64,000 bases of DNA from Halosolutus amylolyticus (GCF_023566055.1 NZ_JALIQP010000002.1:434001-498000), one strand, 5' to 3'. Shown: positions 33,360-42,185, counted from the stretch's first letter. Notes: generated by a model from the letters alone, not told the origin. A program made the numbers and translations.

Positions 33360-33389
33360 GCCCGATCGCGACGTAACCCCCGCTGCGAT

Positions 33390-34481
33390 TCACTCGAAGC
33401 CGCTGACGAGCGTCACGAGCCACTGCGCCGGATCGCCGCGGCGACGGACGTCGACTCGGTCGACCCACTTTACCCACTGGAAGCCGCGGCGACCGGGTGC
33501 GACAAGTCGCATCGGCGCCCCGTGCCCGGGGCTCAGTCGCTCGTCGCCCACGTGCGTCGCGAGCAGCGCGTCCCGCGCCTCCTCGATCGGGAGCGACCAG
33601 CGGTAGCCGGTGACCGAGACGAATCTGACGTACTCGGCCTCGTCCCGGACTCCGGCCGCGTCGAGCAGGTCGCCCACGCGACCCCCGCGCCACCGCTGGA
33701 CGGTGTACCAGCCGCTCGTGCAGTCCAGCAGCGCCCGTTCGTCGCCGTCGAGCGACAACTCGTCGTAGGCGTACTCGAGCGGCGACTCGACCTCGCCGCG
33801 GACGGTCAGCGTCCACTCGGCACGATCGATCGGCTCGGGGTCGTCCGCGACCCACGAGGTGACCGGAAAGCTCCCGTTCCCCTCGCCGCGTCGCGGTTGG
33901 GATCCGGTGAACCGTCGATCGGCGCCGGGCGTCTCGAGGAGGCGGTTCGCGACTTCTTGCGCCCGGTAGGCTGCCGCTCCGCCGACCAGCAGTGCCGAGT
34001 ACTTCAGGGTCGTCCGGCGGCGATCGAAGTCCTGCCGCCTCGGGAGCCGAAACCGGGTCGAGAGGTGCCACACCATCAGCGGGACGAGCGCGAGTCCGAA
34101 CCCGACGTGGACGCTCAACAGCGTCCAGTAGGCGATCCGAACGTCGAGTCCGACCGCCCAGGCGACGCCCGTCGCGAGCGCTCCCAGCGCCGCGACGAGG
34201 CTGAGCACCGACAGGAGCGTCGTGGGGCGCCACCGTCCGCTCTCGGTCAGTCGATGCCGGACCCGGGCGAGTTTAAATCCCAGGAGGACGACGAGCGTCA
34301 GGCCGAAGATCCGGTGGAGCCAGAATAGCGGCCACGCCGACGGCGACCCGATCGTGAACGACACGAGACCCGAGACGGCTTCGAACAGGACGATCGCGAA
34401 GATCGACCAGTCCACGAGTCGAGGCGGCGGCCTCACGGCGGCGAGGGAACCCCGAACGAGTGACCCCGGCCTCTTTCCCAT
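33390..34481 (-). CDS. Membrane-anchored molybdopterin oxidoreductase (sulfite oxidase/YedY-like)
   Basis: 363 residues from ATG 34481. About four N-terminal membrane helices (to about residue 140) with His residues in W-L-H-R-I-F-G and V-H-V-G-F-G-L/W-H-L-S that could bind haem b. A molybdopterin-binding domain follows, with the Mo-ligand Cys in L-L-D-C-T-S-G-W-Y-T-V-Q-R-W and G-H-G-A-P-M-R-L-V-A-P. This fuses a YedZ-like anchor and a YedY-like catalytic part in one chain. Substrate unknown. It interrupts glycan cluster B and looks unrelated to it. A 30-residue longer start is possible but its composition is non-coding-like. Confidence 0.85.
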   Translation of the reverse strand: MGKRPGSLVRGSLAAVRPPPRLVDWSIFAIVLFEAVSGLVSFTIGSPSAWPLFWLHRIFGLTLVVLLGFKLARVRHRLTESGRWRPTTLLSVLSLVAALGALATGVAWAVGLDVRIAYWTLLSVHVGFGLALVPLMVWHLSTRFRLPRRQDFDRRRTTLKYSALLVGGAAAYRAQEVANRLLETPGADRRFTGSQPRRGEGNGSFPVTSWVADDPEPIDRAEWTLTVRGEVESPLEYAYDELSLDGDERALLDCTSGWYTVQRWRGGRVGDLLDAAGVRDEAEYVRFVSVTGYRWSLPIEEARDALLATHVGDERLSPGHGAPMRLVAPGRRGFQWVKWVDRVDVRRRGDPAQWLVTLVSGFE

Positions 34482-34601
34482 GTGCTGTGGTACAGGGCCA
34501 CACGGAGAGAAGCGTTGCGATCGTCCCGGCGACGCTCCGCGAGGAGGGAAGCGGATCGATCCCGACGGCAATCGTCGCCCGAACCCCGTCCTAGGCGGTC
34601 G

Positions 34602-35531
34602 CTAGTCCATGTACCCCAGTTCGCGCAGGTGCTCCGTCGGCACGTCGATGCGCTCTCCCGCACTGTCCTCGATACCCTCGCTCTCGACCCGTGTCTTCCT
34701 CGCCTGCTCTTCCACCCACTCCCGCACGTCGTACACCGACTGTGGACACGAGTCGGTCGTCGAACTGGCGTACGCCCGCCACGAGTGCGTTGCCGGGTTC
34801 TCGCCGGCATCGGGCGGATAGAACTCCGTCCGCATGCCGTGATCGCTGAGCAGAAGGAGGTCGTCACCCTCCCCGAGCGCGTCGACCACCTCTCGGACGA
34901 ACTCGCCGACGCGATCGTAGGTGCGCCGGAGCGCCGCCTCGTCGTCGGCGTAGGCGTGACCTGCCGCGTCGAGCGCGTGGACGTGGACGCCGGCGATCGA
35001 CACCGGGTGCCGAAGCATCTCCCGCGCCCACGCGAACTGCTGGGCACACTGGCCGAACAGTTCCCGTTCGAATTCGCTTCGGGGCATCCCCTGCGCGACG
35101 GCGTTCATCAGGTCCCAGGCCCGCTGGAGCGGGCGGCCGTCGGCAACGCCCGGCCAGTTGTGGACGACCGCCCGATCGGCGTCGAACATCGACTCGGCGT
35201 CGGTGCGGCCGATCCGCTCGCGCTCGCCCGTCTTCGATCGGACGAACCTCCCGAGCGTCCCGCGGGTCGACTCGTCCAGCCGACCCGACACGCGCGAGAG
35301 CCCCTCGAGGACGGGGTTATCCCACTCGCTCGTGCCGCCGCCCGTGATGCCGTGTTCGTCCGGCGGGAGGCCGGTCGCCACCGTCGCCCACACTTCCGGC
35401 GTGTACGGCAGGTCTTGCGTCAGCGCGAACGTCTCGAGGTCGCGACTCGTTTCGAGGTGTACGGCGTCGAGATCGAACTGCTCGACGAGGCCGGCGTCGA
35501 GCGCGTCCAGCGCGAGTACGAGTACGGTCAT
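34602..35531 (-). CDS. AlkP-superfamily phosphodiesterase-like enzyme, type 3 (cluster B)
   Basis: 309 residues, collinear with 10432-11337. V-L-A-L-D-A-L-D-A-G-L, nucleophile Thr in E-V-W-A-T-V-A-T-G-L-P-P-D-E-H-G, D-A-A-G-H-A-Y-A and L-L-L-S-D-H-G-M. C-terminus L-R-E-L-G-Y-M-D. No signal peptide. Overlaps the type 2 gene in ATGA, as in cluster A. Probably acts in the cytoplasm on a sugar- or lipid-phosphate diester; this is inferred from the fold and context. Confidence 0.8.
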   Translation of the reverse strand: MTVLVLALDALDAGLVEQFDLDAVHLETSRDLETFALTQDLPYTPEVWATVATGLPPDEHGITGGGTSEWDNPVLEGLSRVSGRLDESTRGTLGRFVRSKTGERERIGRTDAESMFDADRAVVHNWPGVADGRPLQRAWDLMNAVAQGMPRSEFERELFGQCAQQFAWAREMLRHPVSIAGVHVHALDAAGHAYADDEAALRRTYDRVGEFVREVVDALGEGDDLLLLSDHGMRTEFYPPDAGENPATHSWRAYASSTTDSCPQSVYDVREWVEEQARKTRVESEGIEDSAGERIDVPTEHLRELGYMD

Positions 35532-36691
35532 GCGTATCCAAGGTCCTCCAGATCCTCGTGCAGCGCGTCCTCTTTCACGACGTAGGCGGGATCGAACCGG
35601 TCGAGTTTTCGTTCGAGCGCGGGATCGGTCGCCGGTTCCCCGTCGGCCAACCGAGTCGTTCCCGCCTCGCTGGCCAGGTGGTCAGCGTTCATCGCCGCCT
35701 TGTGCTCGCCGTAGGCGGCGAAGGCGACCTCGCGATCGAGCGTCCCGACGCCGTGTTCGGTCCCGGCGAGGATCGTCGGCACGTCGATCAGCGAGACGAC
35801 CTCGCCGACCTCGGGCGCGTTTCGCGTTCCGAACGGTACGCGGAGCAGTTCGGGACGCATCTCGCCGGGGTGACCCCACAGGCCGTCCTCGCCCAGGAGT
35901 TCGCCGTGGTCCGCGCAGAAGACGACCCGCGTCTCGTCGGGGATCGCCTCCCAGAGCCGCGCCAGTTTCCGATCGAGTTCGACGACCTCCCGGCGGTAGA
36001 GTTCGCGGACGAGGTCTTCGTCCTCGGGGGAGCCGCGACCCGAGAGCACGCGACGGGTCACCCGCTGGGCCTCGGCTCGACTCACGGCCGCACCGTCCGG
36101 GTCGTAGGGGTGGTGAGGTTCCATGAAGTGTAGCCAGCCGAACCACTCCTCGCGGCCCTCGGATTCCGCGAGGAACTGCTCGATCACGTCCTCGGCCGGG
36201 CGGAACGACTTCTCGATCTCGCGAAACCGACTCCGGAGCGCCTGGTACCGGTTCCAGGCCCAGCTCGCGACGTCGTACGCGAGGGTGCCCCGATCGAGCA
36301 GGATCGCCCCCTTGTCCTTCAGGGTCTCGCCGCCCCCCTTCGGCGAGGAAACGGAGTCGAAGCCCTCGTCGTAGCCGTACTCTGCCGAGAGGAGGTGGTT
36401 CGTCGTCACGGCGACGCAGTGGCGATCGAACCTGCGAGCGACGCTCGTCCCGTCGTTGAGGCCGCCGCCGGTCGCGTACTCGCCGCCGACGATCGCCGGG
36501 AAGCTCCCCAGGGTCGCCGTCGAGGTGGCGAACGCTCGCGGATGGGTTCGATCGAGGAACTCGATCGTCCGCTCGAGTTCGTCGACGTGATCGGCGCGCA
36601 GCGAGTCGACGGTGACCAGCAGCGTCCGTCGCGGCGCGTCGGTCGAGTTCGACTCCGTTCTCGTCTCCGTCAGGGGCGATCGGTGGTTCAT
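35528..36691 (-). CDS. AlkP-superfamily enzyme, type 2 (cluster B)
   Basis: 387 residues. After an N-terminal Thr/Ser-rich extension of about 20 residues absent in the cluster A copy, it reads R-T-L-L-V-T-V-D-S-L-R. Probable Thr nucleophile in A-T-S-T-A-T-L-G-S-F-P, W-L-H-F-M-E-P-H-H-P-Y and C-A-D-H-G-E-L-L-G-E. C-terminus L-E-D-L-G-Y-A. No formylglycine motif and no signal peptide. Close to 9335-10435 along its whole length. The start is uncertain, since no Met lies closer to the conserved domain. Confidence 0.8.
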   Translation of the reverse strand: MNHRSPLTETRTESNSTDAPRRTLLVTVDSLRADHVDELERTIEFLDRTHPRAFATSTATLGSFPAIVGGEYATGGGLNDGTSVARRFDRHCVAVTTNHLLSAEYGYDEGFDSVSSPKGGGETLKDKGAILLDRGTLAYDVASWAWNRYQALRSRFREIEKSFRPAEDVIEQFLAESEGREEWFGWLHFMEPHHPYDPDGAAVSRAEAQRVTRRVLSGRGSPEDEDLVRELYRREVVELDRKLARLWEAIPDETRVVFCADHGELLGEDGLWGHPGEMRPELLRVPFGTRNAPEVGEVVSLIDVPTILAGTEHGVGTLDREVAFAAYGEHKAAMNADHLASEAGTTRLADGEPATDPALERKLDRFDPAYVVKEDALHEDLEDLGYA

Positions 36692-36737
36692 CGACGGGTC
36701 ACCTTCGGGCGCGTCTCGGAGTACGGCGCGTTCCCCG

Positions 36738-38147
36738 TCATGCGTACCCCAGGTCCTCCAGTTGTCGCATCACCGATTCGTCGAGTTCGGGATCCTCGGA
36801 GACGTCGGTCCGCCGATCGATCCCCTCGACGAGCGTCTCGATCCGGGCCCGCGGGTCCTCGTAGGGCGAGTCGCCCCACTCCTCGAAGCCGTCGAACGTC
36901 TCGTAGCCGAAGTAGTCTGCGACGGCGACGCCGTCGAGCCACCCGGTGCGGTCGTCGAGGTCCTCGAATCCCTTGCGCCGCAGAGCGTCTACGTGTCGTT
37001 CGGGGAGGCCGTGGTACTCGACGAGGACCTCGCCCGCGCGGACGCTGTCCGCCGGTTCGCCGTCGGCTTCGTCATCCACTCCAGCCGAATCGGGTTCCCG
37101 ATCGGCGTCCGGAAGATCGGTGAGGTCGCGCCCTCGAGTCCCCGGATCGGATTCGAGGTTCGCCGCGGCCAGGACCGTTTCGTGGACGTCCATCAGCGAG
37201 ACCGATCGATCGTCGTAAATGACGTCTTCGACGGGGCCGTCGCGCGCGTCGTAGACCGACAGCGGGACGCGGGCGAGTTCCGGGTAGATGCCCGAGAGGT
37301 GCTCCCAGCCGTCGTGTTCGCCGAGGAGTTCGCCGTGATCGCTGAGGGTGACGATCACGTCGAACTCCTCGCGCAGGCGGGCGAAGATCCGCTCGTAGAC
37401 GTGCGAAAGGTACTGCACGCAATCGTCGTATGCCCGCCTGATGTCCGCCGGGTCGTCCTCGGGTTCGCCGAGGGAGGCGGCCAGGCCGTCGATATCGACC
37501 TCGACGGTCTTCCACTCCGGAGGCGGATCGTACGGCGAGTGGGCCTCCATCAGGTTCAGAAAGAGGAACTCTTCGTCGCCGAACCTCGCGTCGCGAACCA
37601 GGTCGAGCGCGGTGCTCGCGCCCTCGTCGACGTGCTCGACGCTGCTCGCGAGCGGCGTGTCCCGCAGTTTCAGGACGGCCCCGTGTTTCAGCGACGGTAG
37701 CGTCCGGTTGTCGCCAAGCAGGACCTCCTTGAGCGCGTGTGCGTACCGCTCCGGTCCCCGATCGCGCGTCTCCGCGATGAAGCCGTCCCAGTCGAACAGG
37801 TCGTCGCCGTGGTGCCGAATGCGCCAGCTCAACTCGAACTCGTCGAACCCGCGATCGGCGTCGAAGACCGGCGAGAGGTTCGGGTTCGCGCTGAACGCTC
37901 GCGTGGTGTAGCCGGCAGATCGCAAGCGCTCGGCGAGCAGGGGATCGGGCCAGTCGAACGTCTGTGCGCCGGCGTAAATCCCGACCTCGCTGGCGTACCT
38001 GCCGGTGAACAGCGAGGCGTGAGCCGGGACCGTCCAGTGGCTCGTGCTCCAGGCGTACTCGAACCGTCTGCCGGGAAGCCAGTCGAAGTGCTCTTCGAAG
38101 GCGTCGTACCGGAGCGTGTCGAGGACGACGAGTGCGACGTTCGTCAT
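36738..38147 (-). CDS. AlkP-superfamily (sulfatase-fold) enzyme, type 1 (cluster B)
   Basis: 469 residues, collinear with 7273-8592 but about 30 residues longer, mostly an acidic insert D-A-D-R-E-P-D-S-A-G-V-D-D-E-A-D-G near residue 355. V-V-L-D-T-L-R (D10), T in S-H-W-T-V-P-A-H-A-S-L-F-T-G, T-L-S-D-H-G-E-L-L-G-E-H. C-terminus L-E-D-L-G-Y-A. Thr at the nucleophile position argues against a classical sulfatase. No signal peptide. The 28-base gap to the upstream GT2 gene indicates one operon. Confidence 0.8.
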   Translation of the reverse strand: MTNVALVVLDTLRYDAFEEHFDWLPGRRFEYAWSTSHWTVPAHASLFTGRYASEVGIYAGAQTFDWPDPLLAERLRSAGYTTRAFSANPNLSPVFDADRGFDEFELSWRIRHHGDDLFDWDGFIAETRDRGPERYAHALKEVLLGDNRTLPSLKHGAVLKLRDTPLASSVEHVDEGASTALDLVRDARFGDEEFLFLNLMEAHSPYDPPPEWKTVEVDIDGLAASLGEPEDDPADIRRAYDDCVQYLSHVYERIFARLREEFDVIVTLSDHGELLGEHDGWEHLSGIYPELARVPLSVYDARDGPVEDVIYDDRSVSLMDVHETVLAAANLESDPGTRGRDLTDLPDADREPDSAGVDDEADGEPADSVRAGEVLVEYHGLPERHVDALRRKGFEDLDDRTGWLDGVAVADYFGYETFDGFEEWGDSPYEDPRARIETLVEGIDRRTDVSEDPELDESVMRQLEDLGYA

Positions 38148-38175
38148 AGATCTGTGTGGTCGATAGTGGGCTGGC

Positions 38176-38898
38176 TCATCTTCTGACGGATCGAATCATC
38201 TTCGGGAGATCGTACCGGACGGTATCGACGAGATCCCAGACCCCCTTGCGCCAGAGCCAGTCGTTGATCCGGCCGTGGAGGCTGTCGGGCACGATTACCT
38301 CCTCGTACCGCGTGGGATACTCCCGGCGCAGACGCGACTCGAGTGCCTCGTCGATCGTCGCTCGCGGCTGATCCGGGTGGGACATGCGAACCTCGTCGAG
38401 ATACGCGCAGTGTCCCGAAGCATCGCGCTCCATCCGCCAGCCGAACTCGGTATCGTCGCGCCAGCCGGCGAATTCGGAGCGGAAGCCGCCGACTTCGAGC
38501 GCCGCCTCGCGATCGAAAGCGAGGTTGCAGCCGACGTACCGGCGCTCGCCGTCGTAAGTCCGCCCGCCGTGGACGGCACCCTCGAGACAGACGAGGTCCG
38601 GGTCCCGATCGAACGCCTGCTCGACGCGCGAGAGCCAGTCCCGGGGTGGCCGGCAATCGTCGTCGGTCAGCGCGACGATATCGCCCCGAGCGGCCCGGAT
38701 ACCCGCGTTGCGCGCCTCGCAGATGTCGAGCGACGCATCGTCGACGACGATCCCCTCGTAGGCATCGGCCGTCTGCTCCCGGAGGTGCTCGACGACGGCG
38801 TCGTGGCTGTTCGCGGGAATCGTCGGGACGACAACCGACACGCGGGGGTCCGAGTGATCGATCGGACGGGAGACCTCCGAGACCGTCGTCGCGGTCAC
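38176..38898 (-). CDS. Soluble glycosyltransferase family 2 (cluster B)
   Basis: 240 residues from GTG 38898, which overlaps the GT4 stop as GTGA. V-S-V-V-V-P-T-I-P-A-N-S-H-D, D-I-C-E-A-R-N-A-G-I, A-L-T-D-D-D-C-R-P-P and D-D-T-E-F-G-W-R-M-E-R. About 17 residues longer at the ends than the cluster A partner (6599-7270). Soluble, cytoplasmic, predicted to elongate a lipid-linked glycan. High G+C. Confidence 0.87.
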   Translation of the reverse strand: MTATTVSEVSRPIDHSDPRVSVVVPTIPANSHDAVVEHLREQTADAYEGIVVDDASLDICEARNAGIRAARGDIVALTDDDCRPPRDWLSRVEQAFDRDPDLVCLEGAVHGGRTYDGERRYVGCNLAFDREAALEVGGFRSEFAGWRDDTEFGWRMERDASGHCAYLDEVRMSHPDQPRATIDEALESRLRREYPTRYEEVIVPDSLHGRINDWLWRKGVWDLVDTVRYDLPKMIRSVRR

Positions 38899-40112
38899 TC
38901 GTCGGTCACCCCCTCGATCGAGGTGGGGCCCGTTTCGTCGGTGCGCCGCCCCTCAGCGTCGACCCGTCGCGATCGGTCCCGGTCCTCGCCGGGCCGCGAA
39001 CGCGGTTCTACGGACGCCGTCTTCGCGACGACCGACCGAAGATCCTCCGCAAACCGATCGTACTCGTACTTTCTCGCCTCCTCGCGAATCACGACCGGGT
39101 CGAAGTCGTCGGGGTCGAACCGTCGAACCGCGTCCCGGATCGAGGTGACGGTCGGGTCGAAGAGAAGTCCCGTCCGACCGCTCTGGACCTGGTACCGCGT
39201 GAACCCTTCGTCGACGCCGAGCAGGGGTTTCCCGGCCATCATGGTCTCGGCCCCGACGAGCCCGAAGTCCTCCTGTTTCGGGGCGTAGACGACCGCGGTC
39301 GCCCGCGCGACGAGCGATTCGATGTCGTCGACGTAGCCCCGGAGCTCGATGTTGTCGTACGTGGCCGCGAATTGCTCGAGATACTCGCGCTGTTGGCCGT
39401 CACCGGCGATCACGAGGCGCTCGTCGAGTCCCGCGAAGGCCTTCGCGATCAGGTCGATCCGCTTCTCGGGAGCGAGTCGCGACCACGTGACGAAGTAGCC
39501 GTCGTCGCCCTCGTTGCGCCAGTCGCCGGTCACCGGCGGGTAGACGACGTCGGCGTCTCGATCGTAGAAGCGACGGATCCGATCGCGGACGAGGTCACTG
39601 TTCGCGACGAACCGATCGACGTAGTCGTTGGCCTCCTTGTCCAGCGCCCGCCACCCCTTCGCGTAGGCCTTGACGCCGGCCTCGACGAACGGCTTCCGGA
39701 ACGACGAGAGCCGATCGCGGTAGAGGTCGTACAGCCAGCGCGGTGGGCTGTGCGGGTAGTGGACGATCCGCTGGCCGGTCGTCGGGACGTAGTTCTTCGA
39801 GAGCGGGGCGCTCTCGAGGACCACGTCGTACCCGGCGAGGTCCGGGTGGGCGTCGGTCAGATCGAGCGCCACGTTGAGCGTCTCGAGTGGGTTCATCCCC
39901 TCGTTTTTCCACTCGAGAAACGGCCGCCACGGGAGCGACGTGTACTTGGCCTGCCGGAACGGGATCACGACGACGTCGTCCGGCAGGGTCGTGCCCTCGG
40001 CGACGTAGGTCGTGTAGATCGGCGCGTCGAGCACTCGCGCGGCCTCGATGGCGAACTCCTCGCCGCCACCGATGCCGGGGAACCGATCGTGGAGGATCGC
40101 GACGTCGGTCAC
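38895..40112 (-). CDS. Glycosyltransferase family 4 (cluster B)
   Basis: 405 residues from GTG 40112. The GTG is preceded by a ggaggtg Shine-Dalgarno and overlaps the stop of the upstream GT2 (GTGA). The body matches the cluster A GT4 from V-A-I-L-H-D-R-F-P-G-I-G-G-G-E onward, including E-D-F-G-L-V-G-A-E-T-M-M-A-G-K-P. It has an extra Arg/Asp/Glu-rich C-terminal tail of about 30 residues, absent in copy A. A longer in-frame start inside the neighbour is rejected. Confidence 0.87.
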   Translation of the reverse strand: MTDVAILHDRFPGIGGGEEFAIEAARVLDAPIYTTYVAEGTTLPDDVVVIPFRQAKYTSLPWRPFLEWKNEGMNPLETLNVALDLTDAHPDLAGYDVVLESAPLSKNYVPTTGQRIVHYPHSPPRWLYDLYRDRLSSFRKPFVEAGVKAYAKGWRALDKEANDYVDRFVANSDLVRDRIRRFYDRDADVVYPPVTGDWRNEGDDGYFVTWSRLAPEKRIDLIAKAFAGLDERLVIAGDGQQREYLEQFAATYDNIELRGYVDDIESLVARATAVVYAPKQEDFGLVGAETMMAGKPLLGVDEGFTRYQVQSGRTGLLFDPTVTSIRDAVRRFDPDDFDPVVIREEARKYEYDRFAEDLRSVVAKTASVEPRSRPGEDRDRSRRVDAEGRRTDETGPTSIEGVTDE

Positions 40113-41269
40113 TGTAACACCTCCCGGAGTTCCCGATCGGGGGTCCAGGTACCGTCGTGGGTCGCCTCCTCGTCGCCGCGAGCGCGGAGGAGCGCTACGC
40201 TCGCGCGAAACAGCGAGACCTGCGTGTCGAACAGCGCGTAACACGGCTGGAGCGGGCCGAGCGCGTCGCGGGACCCGAGCGCCGTGAACGCGACGATTCC
40301 GGCTGGAACCGTCAATCCGAGGGGGCCCAGCACCGCCAGCGAACCGATCGTGGTGAGCGCGAGCGTCCCGGCGACGAGCCAGGGCGAGACCACCATGAAC
40401 CACCAGTTGAACGGCAGGACGACGCGGCCGTAGGCCCCGTGTCGACCGAGCGCGTCGCGCTGTCGCCACAGCAGGCGAAGGAGCCCCATCGCGCGCCGAT
40501 CCTTCTGCTCGCGGCGCTTGCCGAACGAGGAGTGGGCGGCTTCCCGGTACCGGATTTCGGGATCGAAGACGACTCTGCCTCCGTTGCGCCGGATCTTCAG
40601 AGCGAGTTCGGTGTCGTCGGCGATCGAGTCCGGATCGATCGGCACGATCGCGTCGCGCTCGTACGCCGAGAACGGGCCGTGGAAGATCAGCGTCGAGTCG
40701 ACGTGAGACTCGAGGATCTGGATCATCGTTTGGATATCCCGGTACCCCTGCTCGACTTCGCTGCCGCCGATGACGTCGGCGTTGCGGCCGGTCACCGCGG
40801 CCACCTCGGGATCCGCGAGGTTCGCGGCCGCCCGCCTGACGGCGCCGGGTGCGAGACGGGAGTCACAGTCGGTCTTGACGACGATCTCGTTTTCGGCGGC
40901 GGCGTAGGCCTCGTTCAGCGCGATCGCGAGCCCCTCGCGATCGTCCTTTCGGATGAGCGTCAGTTCCGGCTCCGTGCGGCCGGCGAAGAAGGTTTCGACC
41001 AGGTCGGCAGTCTCGTCGTCGCTCGAATCGACGACGACGAGTTCGACCCGATCCATGGGGTAGTCGAGTTCGACCAGTTCCTCGAGTTTCGACTCGACGA
41101 TCGACGCTTCGTTGTACGTCGGCAGGACGATGCTCACCGACGGCTCTCGGGGCCACGTGTCGGCGGGCGTGCCCGAGGGCCGCCGAAGGTAATACACCGC
41201 GAGGTAGATCAGGTAGGGGAGGCCCGTCAGCGCGACCAGACCGAACAGGGCCTCGAGGAAACGCTTCAT
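40109..41269 (-). CDS. Membrane glycosyltransferase family 2 (cluster B)
   Basis: 386 residues with the same layout as 4292-5434: an N-terminal helix, V-S-I-V-L-P-T-Y-N-E, V-V-V-D-S-S-D-D-E, K-T-D-C-D-S, D-D-T-E-L-A-L-K-I-R-R, and C-terminal helices after F-N-W-W-F-M. First gene of cluster B, reading toward the flippase. Predicted to add a sugar to a lipid carrier on the cytoplasmic side. High G+C. Confidence 0.86.
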   Translation of the reverse strand: MKRFLEALFGLVALTGLPYLIYLAVYYLRRPSGTPADTWPREPSVSIVLPTYNEASIVESKLEELVELDYPMDRVELVVVDSSDDETADLVETFFAGRTEPELTLIRKDDREGLAIALNEAYAAAENEIVVKTDCDSRLAPGAVRRAAANLADPEVAAVTGRNADVIGGSEVEQGYRDIQTMIQILESHVDSTLIFHGPFSAYERDAIVPIDPDSIADDTELALKIRRNGGRVVFDPEIRYREAAHSSFGKRREQKDRRAMGLLRLLWRQRDALGRHGAYGRVVLPFNWWFMVVSPWLVAGTLALTTIGSLAVLGPLGLTVPAGIVAFTALGSRDALGPLQPCYALFDTQVSLFRASVALLRARGDEEATHDGTWTPDRELREVLQ

Positions 41270-41429
41270 GCGAGTACGCGTAGACCCTCAACAGATCGAA
41301 GTATAGCCAGCGGGCTTGCATTCTCCAAGTGAAGGTCGTCCCCCTCGCCAATCGGTGGCTTTTTGCGCCCACGCTGGGAGTCCGAAACACGCAATAAACC
41401 GTCGTGAACCCCATTCCAGTTTTGGGATG

Positions 41430-41449
41430 CATACCACATTCGGCATGCT
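41430..41449 (+). promoter_or_regulatory. Candidate RbkR operator
   Basis: Inverted repeat gcatacc (41430-41436) and ggcatgc (41443-41449), six of seven positions matching, directly before the T-rich TATA-like element (about 41448-41454) of the riboflavin operon. A repressor here would block TBP/TFB. RbkR is known to regulate riboflavin genes in archaea; that this is its site is inferred. Confidence 0.45.
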
Positions 41450-41477
41450 TTTAGTGTGGGGTCACCAACTCTCGACC

Positions 41478-42185
41478 ATGTCACTGACGACCGAGTCCGC
41501 CGTCGGCCACGACGAACTCGCGGTGCTGAAACTGCTCGCACTCGAGGGCGGTCTCGAGGGCGACGTCAAGATATCCTGTTCTCACCTCGCCGATCGGCTC
41601 GACGCGTCGAACCAGACCGCCTCGCGTCGGCTCCAGCGTCTCGAGAGCGCTGATCTGCTCGAGCGCGACACGGTCAGCGACGGCCAGTGGGTCGCGATCA
41701 CCGACGCCGGCGAGCGGACCCTCCACGCGGAGTACGAGGACTACCGCCGGATCTTCGAGTCCGACGCGGAAGTCGAACTCGACGGCACCGTCACCAGCGG
41801 GATGGGCGAGGGCCGCCACTACATCTCGCTCCCGGGTTACAGCCGCCAGTTCGAGGAGCGACTGGGCTACGAACCGTTCCCCGGTACCCTGAACGTCGAC
41901 CTCCGGGAGGACAGCGTCCGCCGGCGGAGTGCAATTTCCTCGCTCGAACCGGTCCCGATCGACGGCTGGGAGGACGACGAGCGGACCTACGGTCCGGCGG
42001 TCTGTCACCCCGCGACGGTCGAAACGGCCGACGGCGACAGCTACGACCGGGCGCACGTCATCGCCCCCGAACGGACCCACCACGACGACGACCAGCTCGA
42101 GGTCATCGCGCCCGACAAACTTCGCGAGGAACTCGGCCTCGAGGACGGCGACCACGTCACGGTCTCCGTGGGTGATCGCCGATGA
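41478..42185 (+). CDS. rbkR: CTP-dependent riboflavin kinase with N-terminal HTH (RbkR type)
   Basis: 235 residues from ATG 41478. A winged helix-turn-helix at about 10-80 ([20 protein letters not shown]) is followed by the DUF120 archaeal riboflavin kinase domain ([22 protein letters not shown]). It makes FMN using CTP, and the two-domain form doubles as a transcription factor for riboflavin genes. Its stop overlaps ribB in ATGA. A 54-codon upstream extension is rejected as non-coding-like. Confidence 0.92.
   Translation: MSLTTESAVGHDELAVLKLLALEGGLEGDVKISCSHLADRLDASNQTASRRLQRLESADLLERDTVSDGQWVAITDAGERTLHAEYEDYRRIFESDAEVELDGTVTSGMGEGRHYISLPGYSRQFEERLGYEPFPGTLNVDLREDSVRRRSAISSLEPVPIDGWEDDERTYGPAVCHPATVETADGDSYDRAHVIAPERTHHDDDQLEVIAPDKLREELGLEDGDHVTVSVGDRR

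Noticed and set aside
41270-41477. FMN riboswitch before rbkR
   Set aside because: No conserved FMN-aptamer segments are seen, and a protein regulator with HTH is encoded by the first gene of the operon.
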